From contig DATFGQ010000076.1 of NCBI GenBank assembly GCA_035249305.1, positions 1 to 64,000 of the forward strand: a stretch of 64,000 nt of DNA, read 5' to 3'. The notes beneath the pieces were generated by a model. The model searched no databases and was not told the DNA's origin. It saw only the letters and a program-made list of their open reading frames with translations. Below are positions 15,125-22,772 of this stretch, in pieces. Numbering within the stretch: position 1 is the stretch's first letter; the number at the start of each line of letters is the position of its first letter. Made by a program: the position numbers and the translations under genes. Source of the stretch: DASUNP01 sp035249305. Its GTDB lineage: Bacteria > Acidobacteriota > Blastocatellia > UBA7656.

Positions 15125-17176
15125 CTAGAAAAACTTCTTCTTGAACTCTTCGTGGCGCGCGCGCGCCTTCTCCATAAGCTCGCCGTAGGCGGGCTCGCCG
15201 CGCAGGCTGTCGAGCAGCGGGTCGGTTATGAAGTAGGGGTAGCAGAAGAAGCCCTGCTCTATGCTCACCCCCAGCAGCCGCAGCGCGGCCGCGCGGTCGC
15301 CGAGCACGGCGTAGGCCTGCGCCACCTTGTAGACGCCCTCCGCGTCGCTCACGCCGCGTTCCATTATGCGCATCTCCGTGTTGCGCAATAGCTCCATCCC
15401 TTCGAGCGTCTTCCCCTCGATGGCGTAGCTTAACGCGCGGCCGGATTGTATGTACAACGAAGGATGCGGCTCCAGCTCGTAGGCGCGCTTGAAGTACTCT
15501 TTCGCCCGCTCTTCGTCTTTCAGGTAGAGGTGGCCGAGGCCGCGGTAAAAGACTATGAAGGGGATCTCTTTTTCGGGCAGGCTCTTGATAAACTTCTCGT
15601 ACTGGCCATCATAAAAATAACTGTTGAAAGCCGAGCTCGCCAGCTTCACCTCCGGGTCTATGCGGCGAGCAAGCTCGCCCTCCTCGATAGACTCCTTGAG
15701 CATCCCGGCGTAGCGGTAGGCGTAGCCCAGCTCCCAGTGGGCCTCGGCGTTGTTCGGGTTGGTCGCGAGCGCTTCCCTGAGCAGCGGCATGGCCTGCTCG
15801 ACGCGGTTGGTGTCGGTCAACAGGTTAGCCATAAAGATGCGCGCCTCCATCTGGTCCGGGTTCAGCGCGAGCGCGCGAGCGTGCGCCTCCTGCGCTTTCG
15901 AGATGTGCTCGCGCCCGCCGAACTGGAAAGATGCGTTCGCCGTGTAAGCGCGCCCCAGGTGTGCCCACGCTTCATCGTAACTCGGGTCGATCTCGACAGA
16001 CCTTTGCAGCATCGCCACGGCTTGCTCGAAATCGTTCGTCGAATAGAGATTGACCCCGCGCAGAAAGAACTCGTAAGCCTTCGCGTTCTGCGGCGCGTTA
16101 CGATTGAGCCGCTCGCTCTCGGTCGAGCTGAGGCTCAGCTCCAGCTCCTTTATGATCTGCTGCGACACGCGGTCCTGGACCGTCATCAGGCGCTCGAACT
16201 TCAGGTCGATCGTGTCGCGCCATAACATCTTTTCGGTCGCGATGTCTATGAGCTGCGCGGTGATCCTCAAATCGTCGCCCTCTTTTTGAAAGCTCCCCAC
16301 CAGCAGCGTGTCGACGTTCAGCTCTTCGGCCACGGCGCGCGGGTCTATCTCGCGGTTACGATACTTGTCGACGTAAGAAGACGGGCGCACGATGAGCGAG
16401 CTTACGTAGCCGAGCCTCGTTATCACCGCGTCGGCAAGCGAGAAGCCGAGGAAGTCTATATCAGACTCCAGCCTGATGTTTCGAAACGGGAGGACCGCGA
16501 GCCGCCGCGGTCCGTTTGAGTCCGGCCCCGCGTTGAAGAGGAAAAAGTAGACGGCGGCGGCCGCGACCGCGACCCCGGCCAGCGCGAGCGCGGCGGCTAA
16601 TCTGTGACGTTTTATACTGTCGAAGATCGAAGGCCGCGCGGTCTGCCCGGTCAAAGCCCTTTGCTCGCGGAGTGGAGACAGGGCGGCGGCCGCCCCCTCC
16701 GTGGGCCGCACGTCTATCGGCGCGGTACTCTTGCCCGACTCGATCGGTATGAAGTGGGCGTCGTAACCCGCGCCGTCGTCGCCGTCCTCTTCGATGACGA
16801 CGCGAGCGACTGTACGCTCTCTTACGATGACTTCGGGCGGCTCGTCCCATCCGCGGCGGACCGAGGCGACGAAGCGGTAGCCGCGGCGCGGCACAGTCTC
16901 TATGTACTGGCCGCCGCCGGGCCGCTCGCCCAGCGCCTTCCTCAGAAGCGAGATGTTGACGGCAAGGTTCGCCTCTTCGACAAACGTATCGGGCCAGATC
17001 CTCTTCATCAACTCCTCTTTTTCGAGCACGCGGTTCGAGCTCTCTATCAATACCAGGAGAGTCTCGAACGCTTTCGGCGTGAGCTGCACCATCTCGCCGT
17101 GGCGCAGGAGCACCCGCTCGCGGGGGTCGAGGCGGAAAGAGTCGAACTCGTAAAAGTCGTTTGTTTCGAGGGTCAT
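15125..17176 (-). CDS. CadC-like winged-helix regulator with TM segment and TPR domain (B)
   Basis: This 683-residue paralogue of the downstream gene has the same order: winged helix at about 10-105 (LTPKAFETLLVLIESSNRVL; same GERPGGGQYIETVPRRGYRF signature), a longer linker, and a TM helix near 205-225 (LAAALALAGVAVAAAAVYFFL). A periplasmic SADAVITRLGYVSSLIVRPSS-type domain and TPRs follow. Both end in a similar RARARHEEF[KR][KR]KxF tail. The linker between wing and membrane differs most. A recent tandem duplication is likely; the two may hetero-oligomerise or respond to different cues. Confidence 0.88.
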   Translation of the reverse strand: MTLETNDFYEFDSFRLDPRERVLLRHGEMVQLTPKAFETLLVLIESSNRVLEKEELMKRIWPDTFVEEANLAVNISLLRKALGERPGGGQYIETVPRRGYRFVASVRRGWDEPPEVIVRERTVARVVIEEDGDDGAGYDAHFIPIESGKSTAPIDVRPTEGAAAALSPLREQRALTGQTARPSIFDSIKRHRLAAALALAGVAVAAAAVYFFLFNAGPDSNGPRRLAVLPFRNIRLESDIDFLGFSLADAVITRLGYVSSLIVRPSSYVDKYRNREIDPRAVAEELNVDTLLVGSFQKEGDDLRITAQLIDIATEKMLWRDTIDLKFERLMTVQDRVSQQIIKELELSLSSTESERLNRNAPQNAKAYEFFLRGVNLYSTNDFEQAVAMLQRSVEIDPSYDEAWAHLGRAYTANASFQFGGREHISKAQEAHARALALNPDQMEARIFMANLLTDTNRVEQAMPLLREALATNPNNAEAHWELGYAYRYAGMLKESIEEGELARRIDPEVKLASSAFNSYFYDGQYEKFIKSLPEKEIPFIVFYRGLGHLYLKDEERAKEYFKRAYELEPHPSLYIQSGRALSYAIEGKTLEGMELLRNTEMRIMERGVSDAEGVYKVAQAYAVLGDRAAALRLLGVSIEQGFFCYPYFITDPLLDSLRGEPAYGELMEKARARHEEFKKKFF

Positions 17177-17369
17177 AGCGGCTTTTAGAACATCATTAAA
17201 ACTCTTTTAGGAGTTTTTTAGAGGCGCTTAAAGACTTACGGGCGGCTTCCCGGTTATCGTCGCGACGTCCGATGGAATTGAGCTAGATCGCGGCTCGATT
17301 TCAAACCAGTACGGCACGCTGATTATAAGCCCGCGCGCTGACCGGCTACAAGACCCGAGGAGGTCAAAG
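17177..17369. other. Divergent spacer with small hairpin
   Basis: AAAACTC (17198-17204) pairs with GAGTTTT (17211-17217), placing a 7-bp hairpin in the leader of the regulator pair. TATAAG near 17325 could be a -10 for the plus-strand HTH gene. No convincing -35 box was seen. Confidence 0.3.
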
Positions 17370-17675
17370 GTGAAGATAAGAACAGAGATCATTACAAAGA
17401 CGGACCGGATCATCCTGTTGAGCGGCCGGGCGAGCCTCACGGCCTGGTGTCTGGTCTGCTCGGAAAGATCGAGGCTCGTCACACCTGAACAGGCGGCCAT
17501 AATAACTCAGACCGACGCGCGCTCGATCTACAGGCTGATAGAAACGGCCTGCGCCGAGATGGCCCCGCGCGGCGTCGCGCGGGACGGAGAGCACGACTGG
17601 GTAGAAACAGAGAAGTTCCACTTCTTTGAGACTACTGATGGCCTGCTATTCGTCTGTCTAAATTCCCTGCATTAG
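17370..17675 (+). CDS. Small HTH (excisionase/MerR-like) protein carrying an internal insertion
   Basis: This 101-residue protein starts at GTG 17370 with GAGGAGG six bases before it. Its parts match a small Acidobacteriota family I recognise by pattern. The N-terminal strands read KIRTEIITKTDRI. A WCLVC pair follows, then a helix-turn-helix (LVTPEQAAIITQTDARSIYRLIE) and the tail FHFFETTDGLLFVCLNSL. In relatives the helix usually runs straight into the HF-E-T-x-D-G strand. Here 21 extra residues separate them, encoded by a 63-bp palindromic segment. DNA binding is inferred; the family has no assigned function. It reads with the next gene 66 bp on. Confidence 0.6.
   Translation: MKIRTEIITKTDRIILLSGRASLTAWCLVCSERSRLVTPEQAAIITQTDARSIYRLIETACAEMAPRGVARDGEHDWVETEKFHFFETTDGLLFVCLNSLH
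17539..17608. repeat. 63-bp in-frame palindromic insertion with 7-bp direct repeats
   Basis: TAGAAAC occurs at 17539-17545 and 17602-17608, exactly 63 bp apart. Between them lies a strong palindrome, CCCGCGCG-gcgt-CGCGCGGG (17564-17583). The segment keeps the reading frame and accounts for the extra residues in the HTH protein. The arrangement looks like a small palindromic element with a target duplication. Confidence 0.5.
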
Positions 17676-17741
17676 GCCGACACAGTTCGAACATACAGGC
17701 GATCACAAAAAACCACAACATCAAACTTATAAGGAGACGTT

Positions 17742-18431
17742 ATGAGCATAAAGCAAGAATTAGAAAACACGGGCAGGACATTTGATACCGTCCGCATTCG
17801 TCGCTACGTAGTCAATGGCAAAGCGAGCACAAAAAGCGAGCTCGCCAACCAGCCGTATATCGTCGCCGGGCCAGATCTCCCCGATGAGGGAACGGCCTAC
17901 GGTTTCGCGAACGAGGAATCGCTCTGCCGGTGGGCGGCCGGCAGCCGGCACGCGCCGAGTTTCGCGCGAGTGATCGGGAAGATGAAGCTCGGCCAGCAGC
18001 TCGAAGGCACCGCGATCGGCGAGCGGGCCGTCAAGCGGATCGAAAGATCGATCAAACAGCTCACGGCCGATCTGGAAGAACTCAGCAAAGAGACGGGGCT
18101 GGCGATCCCGACGCCCGAATTCCTGATCGAGGCCGCCACGCACAGGTCGGCGATAGAGCCGCCCCTGTTCGACCCCGCGCTCCTGTTCGACAAAGTCATA
18201 GATTCGGGTCTGCCGCCCGATTTCGGCGGGGTCTTCTTCCCGGTCTCCGGGCTTATCCCGACATTCTTCGGCTTTAACGACAAGGCGAGCGGCATTCTGG
18301 TCTTAGGGATATGCACCCTGTTCGACAAGACATTCTTCCGAGGCCAGACGGCATTCTTTTTCGGCGCAGCCAGGTTCGTCCTTGCCGACGTAAACTTCGA
18401 CAACCGGGCCGCCTCGGGCATCGCCGACTAA
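17742..18431 (+). CDS. Uncharacterised protein with C-terminal beta/gamma-crystallin-like segment
   Basis: This 229-residue protein has no signal peptide and starts at ATG 17742 with AAGGAG. Residues 1-75 contain VRIRRYVVNGKASTKSEL; 95-125 is a predicted amphipathic helix (KRIERSIKQLTADLEELSKE). The last 45 residues (ILVLGICTLFDKTFFRGQTA, then LADVNFDNRAASGIAD) resemble one Greek-key half of a beta/gamma-crystallin: aromatic-x-x-x-F-R-G, then a DNRAAS calcium-type loop with one deviation. The remainder is unrecognised. Function unknown; calcium binding is a guess. Confidence 0.5.
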   Translation: MSIKQELENTGRTFDTVRIRRYVVNGKASTKSELANQPYIVAGPDLPDEGTAYGFANEESLCRWAAGSRHAPSFARVIGKMKLGQQLEGTAIGERAVKRIERSIKQLTADLEELSKETGLAIPTPEFLIEAATHRSAIEPPLFDPALLFDKVIDSGLPPDFGGVFFPVSGLIPTFFGFNDKASGILVLGICTLFDKTFFRGQTAFFFGAARFVLADVNFDNRAASGIAD

Positions 18432-18448
18432 AAGTTAATAAACAACAG

Positions 18449-18487
18449 AAGCACTGTAAGGCAAAGTACGATTGCCTTACAGTGCTT
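18449..18487. terminator. 15-bp perfect stem-loop between the crystallin-like gene and trpD
   Basis: AAGCACTGTAAGGCA (18449-18463) and its exact complement (18473-18487) enclose a nine-base loop. There is no T run, only CCCTTCC, so it may be a weak or factor-assisted terminator, or an RNA-stability element. It also lies in the trpD leader, 36 bp before the ATG. Confidence 0.5.
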
Positions 18488-18523
18488 CCCTTCCGGTCCG
18501 ACGGCGTGATAGTTTGAGATCGA

Positions 18524-19576
18524 ATGCTGATCGCCGAGGCCATCAAGAAGGCTGTAGACCGCGCGGAACTCACGGTAGATGAAGCCGAGTCCGTGCTAGA
18601 GCAGATAATGACCGGGCAGGCTACCGACGCGCAGATCGCCGCGCTGTTGACGGCGCTGAGGATGAAAGGCGAGACCGTAGGCGAGCTGACGGGGTTCGCC
18701 CGCGTGATGCGAAGCAAGGCCGCGCCGGTGCGGCCCCGCTGTGTGGTCAGCGCGGCGATGGGCGGGACCGACCGCGAGGCGCTGATAGACACTTGCGGCA
18801 CGGGCGGGGACGTGAGCGGGAGCTTTAACGTATCGACCGCGACTGCCTTCGTAGTCGCGGGCTGCGGCGTGAGGGTCGCCAAGCACGGCAACCGCTCGGT
18901 GTCGAGCCGGTGCGGGAGCGCCGACGTGGTCGAAGCCTTAGGAGTTAAGATCGAGTTGACGCCTGACCGCATCTCGGATTCAATAGACGAAGTCGGCATA
19001 GGTTTCCTGCACGCGCCGCTGCTGCACCAGGCGATGAAGTACGTAGCGCCCGCGCGCAAGCAGATGGGCATACGAACGGTCTTCAACATGCTCGGCCCGC
19101 TGACCAACCCGGCGGGCGCGAACGCGCAGGTCATAGGTGTCTACGCGGGCCACCTCACGGAGCTGTTGGCCGAAGTGCTCGGCGCGCTCGGCACGCGCCG
19201 CGCGCTAGTAGTGCATGGCGCTGACGGGCTCGACGAGGTAAGCGTGACTACCGAAAGCAAGGTTACAGAGTTGCGTGAGGGCAAGATCAGCACCTACACC
19301 GTGCGGCCTGAAGATTTCGGGTTAGCGCGAGCATCGCTCAAAGATATTCAAGGCGGCGACGCCGAAGAGAACGCGCGGATAATTCTAGAGGTGCTAGGGG
19401 GCGCGCCCGGCCCCCGGCGGGACATAGTCTTGATGAACGCGGCGGCGGCGCTGGTGGCGAGCAGCAAGGTTGAGGGCTTTCAAGAAGGGATCGCGTTGGC
19501 CGCGGAATCGATCGCGAGCGGCAAAGCGATGGCAAAGCTTCAGCGTTTGATAGAGTTTACAAACTCACCTTTCTAA
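18524..19576 (+). CDS. trpD: Anthranilate phosphoribosyltransferase
   Basis: This 350-residue cytosolic enzyme transfers phosphoribose from PRPP to anthranilate in tryptophan synthesis. The glycine-rich PRPP loop DTCGTGGDVSGSFNVST, the AKHGNRSVSSRCGSADV anthranilate/Mg site and RTVFNMLGPLTNPA are all present in order. Length is typical. ATG 18524 comes close after a stem-loop. It stands alone here, without trpE, trpG or trpC, so the pathway genes must be dispersed. Confidence 0.96.
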   Translation: MLIAEAIKKAVDRAELTVDEAESVLEQIMTGQATDAQIAALLTALRMKGETVGELTGFARVMRSKAAPVRPRCVVSAAMGGTDREALIDTCGTGGDVSGSFNVSTATAFVVAGCGVRVAKHGNRSVSSRCGSADVVEALGVKIELTPDRISDSIDEVGIGFLHAPLLHQAMKYVAPARKQMGIRTVFNMLGPLTNPAGANAQVIGVYAGHLTELLAEVLGALGTRRALVVHGADGLDEVSVTTESKVTELREGKISTYTVRPEDFGLARASLKDIQGGDAEENARIILEVLGGAPGPRRDIVLMNAAAALVASSKVEGFQEGIALAAESIASGKAMAKLQRLIEFTNSPF

Positions 19577-19593
19577 GCCCTGAGTGCTGAAGA

Positions 19594-19777
19594 GTCCCGG
19601 AGGGACGAAAGATATTAGCCGGTGGTGAAACCACCGGAATTGCAGTGAAGAACAATCGCGCCCTGGAGGGGCGCAGGACCCTGATTTGATCCTGCGCCCC
19701 TCCAGGGCGCGTGATGTTTTGGCGTATCTACCCGGTGGTTTCACCACCGGCTAATATCCGTTGCGCCTCCGGCGCAA
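19594..19777. repeat. Five-hairpin palindromic element
   Basis: The segment is almost wholly self-complementary. A 26-bp arm (19612-19637) matches 19732-19757 and a central 22-bp arm (19657-19678) matches 19690-19711. Small edge hairpins GTCCCGGAGGGAC (19594-19606) and TTGCGCCTCCGGCGCAA (19761-19777) flank them. Its architecture mirrors the elements at 27030-27200 and 62035-62212. No ORF. Confidence 0.75.
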
Positions 19778-19810
19778 TTACTCAGGACTCAGAACTCAGC
19801 ACTCAGCACT
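19778..19810. repeat. Heptamer repeat tract (ACTCAGG type)
   Basis: Five successive seven-base units ACTCAGG, ACTCAGA, ACTCAGC, ACTCAGC, ACTCTAA fill the space to the stop codon of the PHP gene at 19811. Confidence 0.65.
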
Positions 19811-20578
19811 CTAAAAGAAGAGCCACTTCTTACGCTTCTTCGGCAGCACGGGCGCGGGGCGCGTAGGAATAGGATGCCCTTCGACCACTGCCCGAGGGTT
19901 GTCCGCCGCCATAGCCTCCGCGTAATCGTCGCCGACAAGCTCCGCGACGCGCGCGACCGCTTCGCTCATCCCCGGCAGGCGGTTTCGAGTGTTATGACAA
20001 TCCGAGGCTATGATGTGTAGAAGCCCGTGATCGAGCATGACGTGCGCGGCCTGCTGCACGCGCTTGCCGAACTGGCCCGTGAACGACCCGGTGTCGGCCT
20101 GCCCGAGGACGCCCATCTCGACCAGCTCGTAAAAACGCTCGGGCTCGGCCATCAAAAGATGGTTGCGCTCCGGGTGCGCGATGATCGGGCGGATCTGGTT
20201 GCTCATCAGCTCAAACAGCGCGCGCTCGCTGCCAAGCGGCACCACCGAATGAGGGAATTCGACCAGGACGTAAGGGCCGCCGGCTATCGTCGGGGCGCTC
20301 TTATCTACGCAGACCTGCCTTATCAAGTCGTGCGTGAAGCGGAGCTCGCAGCCCAGGACGATCTTCGGGCCATCGGGGAGGTTGCCGTTCAGCTCGTCGA
20401 CTTTCTGCCTGAGGACCGCCGGGTCGTGCGTCTTATGTACGCTGTCGTGGGCGTGCGGCGTCGCGACTATCACTTCGACGCCGTCGCGCGCCGATATGGC
20501 GCACATCTCGATCGATTCCTCGAGGCTGTGCGACCCGTCGTCGGTCTCCGGCAGTATGTGAGTGTGGATGTCTACCAT
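19811..20578 (-). CDS. PHP-domain tyrosine phosphatase, CpsB/YwqE type
   Basis: This 255-residue metal-dependent phosphatase dephosphorylates tyrosine kinases of polysaccharide export systems in related proteins. PHP motifs are visible: MVDIHTHILPETDDG at the N-terminus, VIVATPHAHDS, VLGCELRFTHD, IIAHPERNH and IIASDCHNTRNR, supplying the His/Asp/Glu metal ligands. The C-terminus ends PKKRKKWLFF. No capsule gene is adjacent; the neighbour is a radical SAM gene, with a heptamer hairpin between them. Confidence 0.88.
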   Translation of the reverse strand: MVDIHTHILPETDDGSHSLEESIEMCAISARDGVEVIVATPHAHDSVHKTHDPAVLRQKVDELNGNLPDGPKIVLGCELRFTHDLIRQVCVDKSAPTIAGGPYVLVEFPHSVVPLGSERALFELMSNQIRPIIAHPERNHLLMAEPERFYELVEMGVLGQADTGSFTGQFGKRVQQAAHVMLDHGLLHIIASDCHNTRNRLPGMSEAVARVAELVGDDYAEAMAADNPRAVVEGHPIPTRPAPVLPKKRKKWLFF

Positions 20579-20654
20579 AAAACAGTTTTCAGTTTTTAGT
20601 TTTAAGTTCTAAGTTCCGATGCTGAAAACTGAAAACTTAAAACTAAAAACTGTT
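20579..20654. repeat. Heptamer repeat tract (TTTTCAG type) forming a long hairpin
   Basis: The units TTTTCAG, TTTTTAG, TTTTAAG, TTCTAAG face TGAAAAC, TGAAAAC, TTAAAAC, TAAAAAC across a short centre near 20616. The arms pair almost fully over about 30 bp. It spans the gap between the radical SAM gene and the PHP gene. Confidence 0.7.
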
Positions 20655-20657
20655 CAA

Positions 20658-22409
20658 TCACTGTTGAAAGATCGGCAGCGGGACTATTTGTCGGACGGTC
20701 TTTGAAACCCCGAGCGTGGCTTCGAGCTGCTGGCCGAGCCCTTCGATCATTCTGTCGACCATCGTCTGGCAGTAGGGGCGAAACTCCGACTGGATCGAGG
20801 CGTAGCTCGCGCGCACCTGCTTGCGCTTGTCGTTGAGGTAGGCCTGCACCTGCTCGACCTTCTCGTCCAGGCCCAGCGAGCCGTCATCGATTATTCGCTT
20901 CGCCCACTCGCTCCAGGACTCATACTCCTCGTGGAGCCCTCGCTGCCAGTCGTCTAGCTGCTTGAGCGAGCGGACGTATTCGGCGTTGTCCGACAGTATG
21001 CGCTTGGCCAACTGACGCCCCTTGATGCGGATCAGCGCGTTGAACAGCCCGCGCCCCGCGAACAGGTGTCTGACCGCCTCGCGGTACGAGTAGAAGTCGA
21101 GCGACGCTTTGATCGTCCCTATCTGAAGCTCGTAGGCGGTCATCTTCTTCGGGCGCACGACGGCGTGCTGCGCGTCGAACAGGTGCCACTGCCCCGGCGT
21201 TATCACCTTCCCTTCCTTCTCGTAGCGGGCCGTCATGGGCGGCCCCGGCACGGCCGTCAGCGCGAAGAACTGCGCCGAATCGAGGTTCATCTCCTTGGCG
21301 AACTTGAACGTGTCGTGGATCGTCTGCGGCGTGTCGGCGTCTGACCCCAACACGAACATGCCGTGAACGCGAATGCCTACGTCGTGGAAGGCTTCGATGG
21401 CGATCCGATTTTTTTCGAGCGTGGCGTGCTTGTGGTAGAGCTTGAGCGTCTCGTCGCTGATCGACTCAAGTCCTATGAAGACGTACGAGCAGCCCGCGCG
21501 CGCCATCAGCTTCAGCATCTCGGGGTCGCAGGCCGACTCGACGCGGCACTGCGCGAACCAGCGCGGCATCCGTATGCCCTCGCTCAACACGCGCGACAGT
21601 ATTCGCTTCACGCGGCCGCGGTTCGCGTTAAAGATGTCGTCGCCGAAAAAGATCGGGCGGTGTTTCACGCCTATGGTGTACTTGATCAGCTCGACCGCCG
21701 CGTCGTCGGAGATGAAGCGGAACTCGCGGCCGAAGTTGTCTATCACCGAGCAGTACTCGCATTCGAAAGGGCAGCCGCGCGAGGTGTTCACCACGTTGTG
21801 CGTGATGCCACGTATCTCGTTTTCGGTGTACTCGGGGAAAGGCAGCGCGGACATCTGATCGGAGGTCAGAAAGGCGCGGGCGCGGTTGACGCGCGCCTCG
21901 CCTTCGCGCGTGTTGTAGGCTATGCCGAGCACGCTCTCCAGGTCGGGGTTCTCGAAATCGTCGGCTAACCGGTGGGCCGCCTCTGGGAAGGTGTAGTCGC
22001 CTTCGTGCATCACCACAATGTCGCCATACTGGAGCGACTCGTGCGGGAGCGCGGTCGGGTGCGGCCCGCCGAAGACTATCTTGATGCGCGGGTTTCTCTC
22101 TCTCAGCCTCCGCGCAAGCTCGAAAGACTGGGGCGCGGTCCGCGTGATGGCCGAAATCCCCACCACGTCGGAAGCCAGGAGCCGCCGCCAGTCGTCGGCG
22201 TCGAGGTGGCCGGGGCTCTTGCGGTTGTACTGCGGGTTGATCGCCACCGTGTCGGCGAACCCGGCCTGCTTCATCTCGGCCAATAGCAGCGGCACGCCGC
22301 GCGCAGGGTAATAGAGCAAAGAGTAGATGTCTTTCGCGAGTTTTCCGTCGAGCCGGCCATCTACAGTCGAGGGCAATTCGATCAGTGTTACCGCCAGATT
22401 CTTTTTCAT
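20658..22409 (-). CDS. B12-binding-domain radical SAM protein
   Basis: This 583-residue cytosolic enzyme has an N-terminal cobalamin-binding-like Rossmann domain at about 30-150 (SDVVGISAITRTAPQSFELA and KIVFGGPHPTALPHES). The radical SAM barrel follows with the cluster motif NTSRGCPFECEYCSVIDNFG (CxxxCxxC, about residue 215) and a downstream GGDD-like FFGDDIFNANRGR. A roughly 180-residue helical C-terminal domain ends it. The layout matches BchE/hopanoid-type B12 radical SAM enzymes; the reaction is unknown. It starts at ATG 22409 after GGGGTTGAG. The next gene, 79 bp on, is the PHP phosphatase. Confidence 0.85.
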   Translation of the reverse strand: MKKNLAVTLIELPSTVDGRLDGKLAKDIYSLLYYPARGVPLLLAEMKQAGFADTVAINPQYNRKSPGHLDADDWRRLLASDVVGISAITRTAPQSFELARRLRERNPRIKIVFGGPHPTALPHESLQYGDIVVMHEGDYTFPEAAHRLADDFENPDLESVLGIAYNTREGEARVNRARAFLTSDQMSALPFPEYTENEIRGITHNVVNTSRGCPFECEYCSVIDNFGREFRFISDDAAVELIKYTIGVKHRPIFFGDDIFNANRGRVKRILSRVLSEGIRMPRWFAQCRVESACDPEMLKLMARAGCSYVFIGLESISDETLKLYHKHATLEKNRIAIEAFHDVGIRVHGMFVLGSDADTPQTIHDTFKFAKEMNLDSAQFFALTAVPGPPMTARYEKEGKVITPGQWHLFDAQHAVVRPKKMTAYELQIGTIKASLDFYSYREAVRHLFAGRGLFNALIRIKGRQLAKRILSDNAEYVRSLKQLDDWQRGLHEEYESWSEWAKRIIDDGSLGLDEKVEQVQAYLNDKRKQVRASYASIQSEFRPYCQTMVDRMIEGLGQQLEATLGVSKTVRQIVPLPIFQQ

Positions 22410-22628
22410 CTCAACCCCGTTGTTATTCGGTTCTCAATCAGCCACCGCAAGCCTATGTGGTTTGAATCTAAGGTCGCTTTAGGTGGACCTTGTGATAGGG
22501 AAAGTCCGACAGTTGCATAGACTCAATCATAGTACGCCATAAAACGGTTCTCTACAATCTTAATTCTCGCCGCTCGGGTGTTAAAGTCGGCGAAACTATT
22601 GTCTTTGTAATGCAAAGAATGGGAAGTC

Positions 22629-22658
22629 TTGACGCCAAGTTTTCCGCCCTAGTATCAT
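22629..22658 (+). promoter_or_regulatory. Putative promoter of the S55 peptidase gene
   Basis: TTGACG (22629-22634), an 18-bp spacer and TATCAT (22653-22658) lie about 110 bp before the preferred start. The rest of the 363-bp divergent spacer (22410-22772) has no ORF with a ribosome site; I see only a short AAGGTC/GACCTT inverted repeat near 22467-22488. Confidence 0.45.
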
Positions 22659-22772
22659 CAACAATGAGCTTCCCCGAAGCGCAACCCGTGACAACGAGAC
22701 GCTGTCGAAGGCTCGGAGCAGAACCGACGCATGACAGCATTTTTTATGGCGCCCCGTGAGATGAGAGAATCT

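Noticed and set aside
18432..18523. trp attenuator with leader peptide before trpD
   Set aside because: A stem-loop is present but there is no leader ORF with Trp codons, no alternative pairing and no T run.
19594..19777. Palindromic elements as insertion sequences
   Set aside because: No transposase ORF, no consistent target duplication seen, and a structure dominated by nested hairpins; at most non-autonomous elements.
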